The notes beneath the pieces are model-generated. The model saw nothing but the letters and a program-made list of their open reading frames with translations, ran no database searches and was not told the DNA's origin. The position numbers and the translations under genes are program-made. A DNA stretch of 64,000 bases from Desulfoscipio gibsoniae DSM 7213. Lineage in GTDB: Bacteria; Bacillota; Desulfotomaculia; Desulfotomaculales; Desulfallaceae. This document shows positions 1 through 8,115 of the stretch, piece after piece. The stretch is from NCBI RefSeq assembly GCF_000233715.2, contig NC_021184.1, forward strand, positions 4,791,530-4,855,529. The letters are read 5' to 3'. The first letter of the stretch is position 1. Each line of letters opens with the position of its first letter.

Positions 1-1
1 T

Positions 2-91
2 GCTCCAGTTGTAGGATGGTTATTAGGTTTCTTACTTTTTATCACAGCTACTTTTATTTTTTTCCTTGATTTAAATTTTCTGAGAGGTTAG
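2..91 (+). CDS. C-terminal tail of a membrane protein, cut by the window edge
   Basis: Frame 2 is open from the first base to a TAG at 89-91. It encodes about 29 residues, strongly hydrophobic (a GWLLGFLLFITATFIFF core) and ending LNFLRG. This is what the last transmembrane segment of a permease or other inner-membrane protein looks like. The rest of the gene lies outside the window, so no family can be named. The tail overlaps the end of the integrase relic on the other strand, so it could also be a chance frame in decayed DNA. Confidence 0.3.
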   Translation, partial: APVVGWLLGFLLFITATFIFFLDLNFLRG

Positions 92-259
92 TAATGAACT
101 AAGATTTGTGCAATCCATTTGATATACCCCTGTATTGGTGGCGGCCAAGGCAATATTATCTTTAATTGCTAAATCCAAAACATCATCTGTATAGATATCT
201 GCAGTGGTGCTTAACTTCGCCTGACCTAATAACTCTTGGATACTTTTACGTTTTGTTCT
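71..259 (-). pseudogene. Relic of a tyrosine recombinase (integrase) C-terminus
   Basis: The minus strand has a 62-codon open stretch with no start, bounded by an in-frame stop immediately upstream. It contains SIQELLGQAKLSTTADIYTD, which matches the last catalytic box of tyrosine recombinases (usual form ELLGHxxxxTTxxIY, with the Tyr as nucleophile). The usual His is Gln here. The residues after that box do not look like an integrase tail, so the frame may be fused to other debris. The upstream domains and the other catalytic residues are absent. It suggests a former integrated element left of the window. Confidence 0.5.
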
Positions 260-415
260 TTACATTTATTGGTTGCAATTTATTGCCAATGTATAAAGTA
301 TAAGATAAAATACAAAAAAGAATTAAAAATGAAATGTCCATGAAAATCAAATTGGCAAAGGCTTTTCCCAGTCAGCAACACACTAAAACAGGTTTGGCCT
401 GAAAGGTGATTTAAT

Positions 416-718
416 ATGAATAACGGTAATGCAATACTTGCTAAAATAGAAACCAATATGATAAAAATTAAAGGTTTTGGTGTAAAAAAAATTGGGCTCT
501 TTGGGTCTTTTGCCCGGGGAGAACAAAACGATACCAGTGATATAGACATTCTGGTTGAATTTTATCAAAACCACAAAACGTTCGATAACTACATGGATTT
601 AAAATTCTATCTTGAAGATTTACTGAACCGTAAAGTGGATTTGGTTATAGCTGAAGCGATAAAGCCGGATTTAAAACCCAACATTACAGGGAGTGTACGA
701 TATGCCCAGGGAATATAA
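416..718 (+). CDS. MNT-type minimal nucleotidyltransferase, antitoxin of a MNT/HepT pair
   Basis: A 100-residue protein of the MNT/MntA family, small polymerase-beta-fold nucleotidyltransferases that AMPylate and silence a HepT partner. Visible motifs are GSFARGE (about 30-36), then SDIDILVEF with the metal-binding Asp pair at about 42 and 44, and a third acidic position in KVDLVI near residue 75. The length is normal for the family. The start at 416 follows an AGGTGATTTAAT stretch. The HepT reading frame begins at 702, inside its last codons, the usual overlap for this pair, but that partner is broken. The antitoxin therefore looks intact and orphaned. Confidence 0.85.
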   Translation: MNNGNAILAKIETNMIKIKGFGVKKIGLFGSFARGEQNDTSDIDILVEFYQNHKTFDNYMDLKFYLEDLLNRKVDLVIAEAIKPDLKPNITGSVRYAQGI

Positions 719-825
719 GGCATATCTTAGTGATTTTATTAACTCAGTTAATAAAATTGAACGTTACAATATAACATGTCGTTTCAGGACTTTTTGCATA
801 ATGAACTGGTTCAGGATGGTGGGGG
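702..825 (+). pseudogene. hepT toxin gene, frameshifted and truncated
   Basis: The ATG at 702 overlaps the end of the MNT antitoxin and gives MPREYKAYLSDFINSVNKIE, the standard HepT N-terminus. Around 768-776 the frame is lost. The homologous protein continues one frame over as MSFQDFLHNELVQDG, the next segment expected in HepT. After about position 825 similarity stops in GC-rich hairpins. The RxxxxH (RX4HXY) catalytic region of HepT is missing altogether. The toxin is therefore dead, and the surviving antitoxin no longer has an obvious partner here. Confidence 0.75.
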
Positions 826-885
826 GTCACTTCAACCCCCACCCCCCCAAGCCCCCCGCCCCCATTCATGGGGGCCGGGGGGCTT
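819..885. repeat. Two adjacent GC-rich hairpins
   Basis: A stem GTGGGGG/CCCCCAC (819-825 with 836-842) is followed directly by a long hairpin. Its left arm is 849-863 (AAGCCCCCCGCCCCC), the loop is ATTCAT, and the right arm at 870-885 pairs apart from one bulged G. The second has a short T run (CTTT) after it. It could be a terminator left from a lost gene or a palindromic insertion. It sits at the exact point where hepT homology stops and just before the hcp relic. Confidence 0.55.
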
Positions 886-913
886 TAATGACTACCCCAG
901 CCGGTCAGTGCTT

Positions 914-1057
914 TCAGACCCCATTGTCATTGACGTCGCAATTAAATACTTTGGCCAGGGTCACGGCCACCTGGATGGCGGAGTACGCGTTATTGCACTG
1001 CCCCATATCCAACAGACGCGGGATGCCGTCAAATAATAATTTGCTTTTTATAACCAT
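914..1057 (-). pseudogene. hcp: Fragment of hybrid-cluster protein (hydroxylamine reductase)
   Basis: A minus-strand frame of 47 codons contains [20 protein letters not shown] followed by [10 protein letters not shown]. This closely matches the conserved cluster-binding region in the C-terminal half of hybrid-cluster protein, where the family sequence is DxGQCNDAYSA...CGVNDLPLS. It stops at TGA just after VND. A full Hcp has more than 500 residues, so this is a small relic. The ATG at 1057 is probably fortuitous. Hcp and the neighbouring flavodiiron protein both serve nitric-oxide/oxygen defence in anaerobes, so the two may once have been neighbours. Confidence 0.7.
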
Positions 1058-1216
1058 TTTCTTATCTTTTTATTATGTTATTACAAAATTAAGATTAATC
1101 ATTCAACAGATTTTTAGGGCCAACTTTACTGCTAACTGCATGTTTTATTATTATCCTTTACAAACTAAGTACAAATTTGGCTTTTCAAATAACCAATAGA
1201 AAGGGGCGTAAAGAAA

Positions 1217-2413
1217 ATGCTTGAGATTAAGAACAAAATTTTTTGGGTCGGGGTGAAGGACTGGGAAATAAAAAGGTTTCACGGGGAGGAGTATTCCACC
1301 CACAGGGGGTCCACCTATAATTCGTATTTAATTAAAGATAAAAAAATAGCCCTAGTGGACACGGTATGGACACCATTTCATGAAGGTTTCGTGGAACAGT
1401 TGGACCACGAAATCGGCCTTAATAATATTGACCTGATAGTTATTAACCACACGGAACAGGACCATGCGGGCAGCCTATTGTATTTGATGGAGAAAATACC
1501 CGACACCCCGATTTACTGCACCAAAAACGGCGCCGCCATGATTAAGGGCCACTTTCACAAGGATTGGAATTTTAACGTGGTAAAAACCGGCGACAGTGTG
1601 GAATTGGGAGATTATAAACTGGTTTTTGTGGAGATGCCCATGCTGCACTGGCCCGACTCAATGGCCACCTACGTGGCCGGCGCCAATGTTTTATTGTCCA
1701 ATGATGCTTTCGGCCAACACTACGCCTCACCTTATTTGTATAATGACCAGGTGGACCAGGGCGAACTATTCCAGGAAGCCTTGAAGTATTACGCCAACAT
1801 ACTGACACCCTTTAGCGACCTGGTTAAAAAGAAGATTAAAGAGATTAAGGAGCTTAATGTTCCTATTGATATGATTGCTCCCAGCCACGGGATTATTTGG
1901 CGGGACAACCCCCTGCAAATTGTAGAGAAATACGAACTGTGGGCCAGCGGTTATCATGAAGGAACAGTAACCATATTGTATGACACCATGTGGGGCGCCA
2001 CCAGGAAAATGGCCTTGTCCATTGCCAGGGGTTTGGAAAACAAAGGCATCGGCGCAAAGGTGTTTAATATCGGTAGGATTGATAAAAACGATGTCATTAC
2101 CGAGGTGTTTAAAGCCAAAGGCCTTATAGTAGGTAGTTCAACCATTAATAACGGTATCTTAAGCGCCACAGCTTCTATTTTGGAAATCATCAAAGGGCTC
2201 AGATTTAAGGACAAACTCGGGAGTGCTTTCGGTTCCTATGGCTGGAGCGGCGAATCGCCCAAAATTATCGACCAAAGATTAGCCGATGCCGGATTTGATA
2301 TGATTATGGAGCCTATTAAAATGAAATACGACCCAACACCGGAGAATCTAAAAGAATGCGAAGTGTTTGGAGAACAATTTGCCCTAAAAATGAAGGAGCT
2401 AATGAAAGCATAA
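1217..2413 (+). CDS. Flavodiiron protein (A-type; O2/NO reductase)
   Basis: A 398-residue flavodiiron protein, which reduces oxygen to water and/or nitric oxide to nitrous oxide in the cytoplasm of anaerobes, usually fed by rubredoxin. The N-terminal metallo-beta-lactamase-like domain carries the di-iron ligands HTEQDH (His78, Glu80, Asp82, His83), MLHWPDS (His144), SNDAF (Asp163) and PSHG (His224). From about residue 250 a flavodoxin domain starts with TILYDTMWGATRKMA, the FMN phosphate loop. Length fits the two-domain class without an added rubredoxin. A GGGGCG ribosome site lies about 8 bases before the ATG. It stands alone, next to an hcp relic. Confidence 0.95.
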   Translation: MLEIKNKIFWVGVKDWEIKRFHGEEYSTHRGSTYNSYLIKDKKIALVDTVWTPFHEGFVEQLDHEIGLNNIDLIVINHTEQDHAGSLLYLMEKIPDTPIYCTKNGAAMIKGHFHKDWNFNVVKTGDSVELGDYKLVFVEMPMLHWPDSMATYVAGANVLLSNDAFGQHYASPYLYNDQVDQGELFQEALKYYANILTPFSDLVKKKIKEIKELNVPIDMIAPSHGIIWRDNPLQIVEKYELWASGYHEGTVTILYDTMWGATRKMALSIARGLENKGIGAKVFNIGRIDKNDVITEVFKAKGLIVGSSTINNGILSATASILEIIKGLRFKDKLGSAFGSYGWSGESPKIIDQRLADAGFDMIMEPIKMKYDPTPENLKECEVFGEQFALKMKELMKA

Positions 2414-2525
2414 AAAAGACCACCATCTGCCAAAGGTGGTACTGACATATTTGTGAAGCATTAAAAGAAATTAAGATTAATTCCTTATTAAATTGGTATT
2501 CATTAAGAATATTACTAATACCCGT

Positions 2526-2739
2526 TAACCATGTGATTTTTCCGGCTCCAGCCCATCCGGCATAATTACCGGGGTACGCCGCAGGCCAAGGGCCTCCCCG
2601 ATTAGCGCCACCACGTAAAGCGGGTTAAGCAGCAGATAAAGCCGTCTTAAACACCTCGGTTCCTGAGTCAGCCGGTAAATCCATTCCAAGCCTTTTTTTG
2701 CATCCAGGGCGGCGCCTGTGGTTTTAAGCCCGCCAAAAA
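2526..2739 (-). pseudogene. Duplicated 3' scrap of a wecG/tagA gene
   Basis: About 214 bases here are a near copy of 4884-5098, the 3' end of the WecG/TagA gene at 4883-5689, in the same orientation. The copy keeps the protein tail (LEPEKSHG) and its stop. It has lost one base in the A/T run (7 instead of 8), which breaks the frame in the WMQKKGLEW region, plus scattered substitutions. Similarity ends sharply at about 2739. No start or upstream part is present. It is the scar of a tandem duplication or a recombination that brought in the two genes at 2858-4721. Confidence 0.92.
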
Positions 2740-2798
2740 GCGCGGCTCAGCTGCACTTTACAACATTTACTTTTTACTAATAGGGTTGGCAACAATAT

Positions 2799-2818
2799 AG
2801 CAGCCTACAAAGGCTGCT
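2799..2818 (-). terminator. Hairpin after the 2858-3625 gene
   Basis: A perfect 7-bp stem AGCAGCC/GGCTGCT with a 6-base loop, 40 bases past the stop of the minus-strand WecG-like gene. The T run is better on the plus strand (TTATTTTGATGGGTTTTTT) than on the minus strand (ATATTGTT), so direction is uncertain. Confidence 0.5.
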
Positions 2819-2857
2819 TATTTTGATGGGTTTTTTATTTTGCTCTTTCCACAAACT

Positions 2858-3625
2858 CTACTTTTTTAACACCTCCCGCATCAGCAGCTTTAGTATAAAC
2901 CACGGTTCCAGTAAATACCGCCGCCACAGGCGCCTCGGTTCAGAAAAAAGCCGGAACAGCCACTCCAACCCCAGCTGCCCCATCCAGCGCGGCGGAGTGG
3001 GCAAGGCATTGGCCACATAATCCATACAAGCTCCGGCCGTAAGGATTACATTGGCGTTAATAGCATGTGCATTATTTAAAACCCAGCGCTCCTGCCTGGG
3101 CATACCCATGCCTATCATGAGGATATGTGGATTATACGTATTAATGTACTGCAAAACTTCCCTGTTTGCTGAACTTTGCACGTCAGCGTCAAAGTAACCA
3201 TGCATGGTCTTTAGTTGTAGACCTGGCGTTTCTTCCCTAAGAATGAGGGCCGCATTGGCAGCCACCCCCGGCCTTGAGCCCAGAAAAAATATCCGCCACC
3301 CCTGCCGGGCCGCTTCATTCATTAAGGGGCGCACCCAGTCCACATAAGTAACCCGGTGTTTTCTTTGCAGGGGTAGGCCCAAAAGTTGTGCAAGTAAAAC
3401 CAAGGACATTCCGTCTACGTGTATATAATCGGCTTCGCGGTAAAAATCACGCATTTCCGGTTCATGGTGATAGATGTACAGACTATGTAAATTATGGTGT
3501 CCAATAATATATTGCCTTTGATTATCCACCGCATTTTTAATCAGTGCATGCAATTCCGTCATCGTCAGCCCATGTACTTTAATACCCAACAATGAGCATA
3601 CGGGCGGTTCTTCAACCTGCTTCAT
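2858..3625 (-). CDS. WecG/TagA/CpsF-family glycosyltransferase
   Basis: A 255-residue member of the GT26 family, which adds an N-acetyl-mannosamine-type or mannosaminuronate sugar to a lipid-linked first sugar in teichoic-acid, ECA or exopolysaccharide synthesis, at the inner membrane face. Visible features are the HHNLHSLY loop (about 43-50), VDGMS with the likely catalytic Asp near 71, GMGMPRQERW around 170-180, and the basic C-terminal [10 protein letters not shown] that binds the membrane lipid. Length is typical. Its 5' end overlaps the upstream GT4 gene by 14 bases, so the two are translationally coupled. It is a diverged paralogue of the gene at 4883-5689. Confidence 0.9.
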   Translation of the reverse strand: MKQVEEPPVCSLLGIKVHGLTMTELHALIKNAVDNQRQYIIGHHNLHSLYIYHHEPEMRDFYREADYIHVDGMSLVLLAQLLGLPLQRKHRVTYVDWVRPLMNEAARQGWRIFFLGSRPGVAANAALILREETPGLQLKTMHGYFDADVQSSANREVLQYINTYNPHILMIGMGMPRQERWVLNNAHAINANVILTAGACMDYVANALPTPPRWMGQLGLEWLFRLFSEPRRLWRRYLLEPWFILKLLMREVLKK

Positions 3626-4721
3626 TGGTCATCTCCAAAAAACACTGCTCGTAGCTGTCCACCATTTGCGCCAAGCTAAACATCCCGGCTCTCGCCCTTG
3701 AGCTCTCAGCTAATGAATTGGCCAGCAAGTCGTCTTCCAGCACACTTTTTACCGCCTGCACAAAACCACATTCATTCCCCGGGTGAACCAATATACCGAC
3801 TGGTTTACCTTCGTTTTCCACCAACACATCCCTTAGTGCTTTAATATCACTGGCTATTACGGGCAGGCCAACTGCCATGGCCTCCACCATGGCAAAGCCA
3901 AAGGCTTCATAGTGAGAAGGAAATACAAATACATCTCCCGCCAATAAAAAGTTCCCTATCTCCTGCGGTGATACCTCGCCCAACATAAAAACCCGATCCT
4001 TCACCCCTAGGGTATGGGCTTCATAAATCAAAGTATTTTTCAACTCACCATCCCCGGCAATAGCCAATTGTACATCAGACAGGTGTTTCAGTAATTTTAT
4101 CAATAATTGCTGATTTTTTTGTGCCGCCAGGCGACCGACATTAACAATTATAGGTCCTTTAAGCGGCAGTCCAAAACGGTGGCGGGCATTTTCCCGATCC
4201 AAGGTCAAACAGGGCGCGGGTATGCCGTTATATATAACCTTTAATCGCTCCCTGTACCGAGCCGGGTAATTATCAAAAGAATGATAAGCCGCACCGGAAA
4301 CAGCTATATTGGATGTATAAAAAAACATGCTGCCCAACAATAAATCCAGCCACCGGGCCAGCCGGGGATAGGTTGGTGCCGGGTTGTGCTGCACCGCCAG
4401 CCTGACCCGCACCCCGGCCAAGCGGGCCGCTGTTTGCCCCAACACATTAGCATAGTAGGTATGGGTAATTACCACTGCTGGTTTTTGTTTAAGTAATAAT
4501 ACTAATAACCCCCATAAAATGCGCACGTAATCCATTACCCAAACGGGTCTGTGATTAAGTATAACCCTTACCCCCCGGCAGCCTTGATAAGTTGGTCTTT
4601 TCATATATAAAAACCAGATCTCGGCTTCATAACCTCTCTTCTGCAACACATCAGCAATATTCATGGCCGCTTGCTGGGCACCACCCGCTTCCATTTGGGT
4701 TACTATGTTCACAACCTTCAT
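3612..4721 (-). CDS. GT4 family glycosyltransferase
   Basis: A 369-residue GT-B retaining glycosyltransferase. The N-terminal acceptor domain starts VVNIVTQMEAGGAQQAAMNI, the glycine-rich loop after the first strand. The C-terminal donor domain has VNVGRLAAQKN (about 193-203) and the E-x7-E element in SHYEAFGFAMVEAM. It should transfer a sugar from a nucleotide donor to a lipid-linked glycan in the cytoplasm. Donor and acceptor cannot be read from sequence. It overlaps the following WecG-like gene by 14 bases, and the pair forms a small operon inserted between the WecG gene and its scrap copy. Confidence 0.92.
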   Translation of the reverse strand: MKVVNIVTQMEAGGAQQAAMNIADVLQKRGYEAEIWFLYMKRPTYQGCRGVRVILNHRPVWVMDYVRILWGLLVLLLKQKPAVVITHTYYANVLGQTAARLAGVRVRLAVQHNPAPTYPRLARWLDLLLGSMFFYTSNIAVSGAAYHSFDNYPARYRERLKVIYNGIPAPCLTLDRENARHRFGLPLKGPIIVNVGRLAAQKNQQLLIKLLKHLSDVQLAIAGDGELKNTLIYEAHTLGVKDRVFMLGEVSPQEIGNFLLAGDVFVFPSHYEAFGFAMVEAMAVGLPVIASDIKALRDVLVENEGKPVGILVHPGNECGFVQAVKSVLEDDLLANSLAESSRARAGMFSLAQMVDSYEQCFLEMTNEAG

Positions 4722-4882
4722 ATAATTTCCGCCTTCCCATTTACTTACTATAATACCAAAACCTTCTTTAATACAAAGATACTTACATAGTAACTTCTTT
4801 ATTCTCCAAAATCTTTCTCAACTCCCATACCAATAAACCGGTGGGCGTGATAAATGATATTTTAGCGTTTGACCGGGTAGTA

Positions 4883-5689
4883 CTAACCATGTGATTTTTC
4901 CGGCTCCAGCCCATCCGGCATAATTACCGGGGTACGCCGCAGGCCGAGGGCCTCCCCGATTAGCGCCACCACGTAAAGCGGGTTAAGTAGCAGATAACGC
5001 CGCCATAAACGCCTCGGTTCCCGGGTTAGCCGGTAAATCCATTCCAAGCCTTTTTTTTGCATCCAGGGCGGCGCCTGTGGTTTTAAGCCTGCCAAAAAAT
5101 CAAATGCCGCCCCCACGGCAAGGAGGGGCATATTCAACAAATTGCGATATTCATACACCCAAGCTTCCTGCCTGGGGCAGCCCAGCCCCACCAGTACAAT
5201 GCGGGCACCGCTATGGGTGATTCTATCCGCCAATTCCTTTTTTTCCCGGGGGTTAAGCCTTCGAAATTTGGATGGTTCCCGGCCGGCAATAACCAGGTCC
5301 GGAAAACGGCGTTCCAGGCAGGCAACCAGTGAGGCCAGCGTCTTTTCAGTACTTCCATAAAGGTAAAGGGGCAATCCCCTATCAGCCGCGGCCTTGATAA
5401 CTTTTAGGGTTAATTCCGGGCCGTATACACGGTCCGGTAAACTAATTTTATGGATTAAGCGCAGGCCCCAGCGAACTGGCTGCCCGTCCGGGACCACCAG
5501 GTCAATTCCATTCAACCGCCGACGGTGAACCGGGTCAAGGTACCCCGTCATCACGCCGTGGACAGCCAAGGCCGACACAGCCAAAGGCCGCCCTTCCAAA
5601 GCGGCCGCCAAGATTTGCTGCACAGCGCCCGCGTAATCTACAGCGGAGATTAGTACACCCAACAGTGAATGCCTACCTAAATCGATCAT
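4883..5689 (-). CDS. WecG/TagA/CpsF-family glycosyltransferase
   Basis: A 268-residue GT26 enzyme. It shows [11 protein letters not shown] (about 40-50, where most members have N-x-H), VVPDGQP with the probable catalytic Asp at 68, [10 protein letters not shown] near 165-175, and the basic C-terminal motif [11 protein letters not shown]. It would transfer a HexNAc- or HexNAcA-type sugar to a polyprenyl-linked primer. The start overlaps the stop of the upstream epimerase gene by 4 bases (ATGA), so they are co-translated. Its last 215 bases are duplicated at 2526-2739. The gene is more G+C rich than the A+T-rich modules further right. Confidence 0.9.
   Translation of the reverse strand: MIDLGRHSLLGVLISAVDYAGAVQQILAAALEGRPLAVSALAVHGVMTGYLDPVHRRRLNGIDLVVPDGQPVRWGLRLIHKISLPDRVYGPELTLKVIKAAADRGLPLYLYGSTEKTLASLVACLERRFPDLVIAGREPSKFRRLNPREKKELADRITHSGARIVLVGLGCPRQEAWVYEYRNLLNMPLLAVGAAFDFLAGLKPQAPPWMQKKGLEWIYRLTREPRRLWRRYLLLNPLYVVALIGEALGLRRTPVIMPDGLEPEKSHG
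4884..5098. repeat. Direct repeat, parent copy of the 2526-2739 scrap
   Basis: This 3' part of the WecG gene is repeated 2358 bases to the left with few substitutions and one single-base deletion in a homopolymer. The intact frame is here, so this is the parent copy. The two copies flank the gene pair at 2858-4721. Confidence 0.92.
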
Positions 5690-6765
5690 CTCAGGTCTCT
5701 CCAGCGCACCTTATTTTTTTCATAAATATCTTCCATAATCATGCGAATGCTACTATATTTCATTTGCCACTCCGGAAAATGAGTTGTAAATTTACTCAAA
5801 TCAGTAATATACCAAACATGGTCTCCGGCACGGTTTTGATCGGTATATGTATGAGCCAGCCTTTTCCCCATGATTTCTTCCACCAACGTAATTGCTTCCA
5901 GCACAGATACATTGGATGCCCGCCCCCCGCCAAGGTTATACACTTCCCCACCCCGCCGGGGCTTGGTAAAAAAGGCATGAAAGGCCGTTACAACATCTTC
6001 GGCATGGATTACATCCCGTACTTTTTTACCCTTGTATCCCAAGATGGTGTAAGGGGTACCCGTCATGGCGCATTTCATCAAATAGTTGATAAACCCGTGC
6101 AGCCGGACCCCGGACTGCCGGGAGCCGCTAAGCACGCCTCCCCTGAAACAAACCGTTTTGAAATTGAAGTACCGGCCATATTCCTGAACCAACACATCTG
6201 CGGCCAGCTTTGAGGCTCCGAAGAGGGAATGCATACACTGGTCCACGCTCATACTTTCAGCAATACCGTTATGGTAGCGGTGGGCGGGGTCGATTTCCCA
6301 GCGGGTGTTCAGCTCCACCAGGGGTAAATTATTGGGTTGGTCACCATAGACCTTGTTGGTGGACGTAAATATAAACACCGCCTCCGGGCAATAGTGACGC
6401 ATAGCCTCAAGCAAATTAAGAGTACCTCCGGCATTGACACCAAAATCCGTCAAAGGTTCCCGAGCGGCCCAGTCGTGGGATGGTTGGGCGGCAGCATGGA
6501 TAATGAGCGCAATGTCTTCCATGTACTCGGAGAAGATCCGGTTTAGCTGCCGGCCATCCCGAATGTCGACAGAGTAATGTGTATATTTGGTACCCAGGGT
6601 CTCGGTTAGACGCCGGCGGTTCCAATCCGTAGAGCCCTCGGGCCCGAAAAAAATTTGCCGCATATTGTTATCAATTCCAACTACCCGGTAACCCAGGCCA
6701 GCATAAAATTCAGCCGCCTCCGTACCAATTAGACCCGTAGAACCTGTGATCACCACAACAGACAT
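5686..6765 (-). CDS. NAD-dependent sugar epimerase, CDP-paratose/tyvelose 2-epimerase-like
   Basis: An extended short-chain dehydrogenase of about 359 residues. It opens with TGSTGLIG (NAD-binding Gly motif), then [24 protein letters not shown] and [13 protein letters not shown]. The last replaces the canonical Tyr of Y-x3-K with Phe, a form I recall in the CDP-tyvelose-2-epimerase-like branch. It would interconvert a nucleotide sugar in the cytoplasm; the exact substrate is unknown. I chose the ATG at 6765 because AGGAGG lies 6 bases before it; the longer frame to 6786 has no ribosome site. The WecG gene follows with a 4-base overlap. Confidence 0.88.
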   Translation of the reverse strand: MSVVVITGSTGLIGTEAAEFYAGLGYRVVGIDNNMRQIFFGPEGSTDWNRRRLTETLGTKYTHYSVDIRDGRQLNRIFSEYMEDIALIIHAAAQPSHDWAAREPLTDFGVNAGGTLNLLEAMRHYCPEAVFIFTSTNKVYGDQPNNLPLVELNTRWEIDPAHRYHNGIAESMSVDQCMHSLFGASKLAADVLVQEYGRYFNFKTVCFRGGVLSGSRQSGVRLHGFINYLMKCAMTGTPYTILGYKGKKVRDVIHAEDVVTAFHAFFTKPRRGGEVYNLGGGRASNVSVLEAITLVEEIMGKRLAHTYTDQNRAGDHVWYITDLSKFTTHFPEWQMKYSSIRMIMEDIYEKNKVRWRDLR

Positions 6766-6792
6766 TGATATCCTCCTTTGAAGCAAGTTCTT

Positions 6793-6824
6793 AATTCAGG
6801 GGGAGATTCAACTCCCCCTGAATT
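6793..6824. terminator. Strong 13-bp hairpin upstream of the epimerase gene
   Basis: Perfect inverted repeat AATTCAGGGGGAG / CTCCCCCTGAATT with a 6-base loop, followed on the plus strand by TTTTAG. It lies 28 bases before the epimerase start and 104 bases after the stop of the GT4 gene at 6928. It may separate the two minus-strand transcription units, but the minus-strand T run is weak. Confidence 0.55.
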
Positions 6825-6849
6825 TTAGAACTGCAAATGCATGACTTAG

Positions 6850-6893
6850 TTGGCGTTGTACTCCCACTTATAGAAGTGGGAGACTTACGCCAA
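6850..6893. repeat. Nested inverted repeat resembling an IS200/IS605-type end
   Basis: An inner 9-bp perfect stem CTCCCACTT/AAGTGGGAG with loop ATAG lies inside an outer 7-bp stem TTGGCGT/ACGCCAA, separated by 4-base internal loops (TGTA and ACTT). This CTCCCACTT-AAGTGGGAGACTT pattern is the sort of subterminal hairpin I associate with TnpB-carrying IS200/IS605 elements. No transposase gene adjoins it, so it would be a solo end or excision scar. A TnpB relic occurs elsewhere in this window (57848-57958). Confidence 0.5.
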
Positions 6894-6927
6894 GTTAGTC
6901 AGGTTAAATCTGGCCGGGGCACCCGGG

Positions 6928-8115
6928 TCAGCCTCTGGCCCGCCTGACCCGGGCCCTCTCCATGGCCATCTGGTAAACTTCCATTAACGCCTGATAGTTT
7001 CGCTCAGCGGTATACCTGGCCTCAAACTCGGCCCGGGCTTCCCGCCTCATCAATTCAAGTTCCATGGGATGAGCAAAGGCCCACTCTACCCGGGCGGCCA
7101 GTTCCTCTACCTTTCCGGGGTTAAAGTGTAACCCGGTGCGACCATGCTCGATAACGCTTTCCATGGCCCCCAGGCGAGAGGCGATCACGGGCGTACCACT
7201 GGCCAGGGATTCAATGATCGTCCTGGGCAGGCCTTCGTACCATTCCGAGGGGAATACCAGTACCTTGGCCTCCCTCATCAAAGCCAGCACCTCTTCCACC
7301 GACTGGTGGCCCAGATAGGCCAAGCCAGGGTGCCTGCCCATAAAATCCTGCACTTCCCGCTCCAAGGGCCCCGCCCCCACAATTTTTAACGGAATGGACT
7401 GGTCCAGCCTGGACCAGGCAGCCAGCATGGTTTTGATACCTTTTTCCTCAGACAGCCGGCCTACAAATAATGCAAACCCGCCCTTCCCGTCACCGGGTAC
7501 GGGATCCGTATAAATAAAATTAGGTTTAACCACAATCCGCTCCCCGGGCAGACCTCCCTCGATAAATTTTTGGCGGGCAAAAGCGGTGGGAGCAATATAT
7601 ACATCCACCACCTCTCGCCAGGTCTTTAAAACACGGTGGACCGCCAGCATGGTCGCCACCGCGGCAGTTGCCGCACGGCTCTGCCGGTAGCAGCGGCGGG
7701 CCAGCGCCGGCCAGGGTACCAGTCTGCCGAGGCATGACTCGCAAACCCGACCGTCCCGCAAAAAGAAAGCGCCGGGACAAAGTAAACGGTAATTCTGCAG
7801 TGCCTGCACCACCGGCACGTGCATGGCCCGGGCCGCATAGTAAGCGGCAGGGGAAATAAGAGGAAAGGTATTATAAAAATGGGCCACCTGGGGCTGCCAT
7901 TCCAGCAGCCTTTTTACGGCTTGATAAGAGGCTTTGTTCCATATCGTGGCCACGGCTGTATTAAATCGCCCCTTGGCGCCAATCTCATGGTTATGCCTGG
8001 TCATACATTTTAGCTTATGGCCATTACCTACCAGCAATGCCTTTTCATCATCAAAAAGAATATCCTCTCCGCCCAGTTGCTGATAATAATTATGAAAAAC
8101 TGCGATTTTCATCAT
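6928..8115 (-). CDS. GT4 family glycosyltransferase
   Basis: A 395-residue GT-B glycosyltransferase. Near the N-terminus it has FHNYYQQLGGEDILFDDE, typical of the capsule GT4 group. The middle has a Cys-rich stretch (CPGAFFLRDGRVCESCLG) often seen in these enzymes. The donor domain shows FVGRLSEEKGI (about 216-226) and EWYEGLPRTIIESLASGTPV, the E-x7-E element. It likely extends a lipid-linked repeat unit. Its start lies inside the last codons of the upstream GT4 gene (26-base overlap), a coupled arrangement. MM at the start leaves the exact first Met open by one codon. Confidence 0.92.
   Translation of the reverse strand: MMKIAVFHNYYQQLGGEDILFDDEKALLVGNGHKLKCMTRHNHEIGAKGRFNTAVATIWNKASYQAVKRLLEWQPQVAHFYNTFPLISPAAYYAARAMHVPVVQALQNYRLLCPGAFFLRDGRVCESCLGRLVPWPALARRCYRQSRAATAAVATMLAVHRVLKTWREVVDVYIAPTAFARQKFIEGGLPGERIVVKPNFIYTDPVPGDGKGGFALFVGRLSEEKGIKTMLAAWSRLDQSIPLKIVGAGPLEREVQDFMGRHPGLAYLGHQSVEEVLALMREAKVLVFPSEWYEGLPRTIIESLASGTPVIASRLGAMESVIEHGRTGLHFNPGKVEELAARVEWAFAHPMELELMRREARAEFEARYTAERNYQALMEVYQMAMERARVRRARG

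Noticed and set aside
693..1199. 168-codon plus-strand frame running through the hepT and hcp relics
   Set aside because: It joins a HepT start, GC-rich hairpins and antisense hcp with no consistent similarity; it is read-through of decayed DNA.
1572..1808. Antisense frames inside the flavodiiron gene and similar frames inside other genes
   Set aside because: Shadows of conserved coding sequence, with no independent start signals or known motifs.
2414..2450. ACCACC/GGTGGT hairpin after the flavodiiron gene
   Set aside because: The stem is only 6 bp with a 10-base loop and no T run; too weak to call a terminator.
4725..4882. Short minus-strand open stretch (about 32 codons, ending KILENKEVTM) between the GT4 and WecG genes
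   Set aside because: No start with a ribosome site and no family I recognise. It may be a remnant, but this is unsupported.
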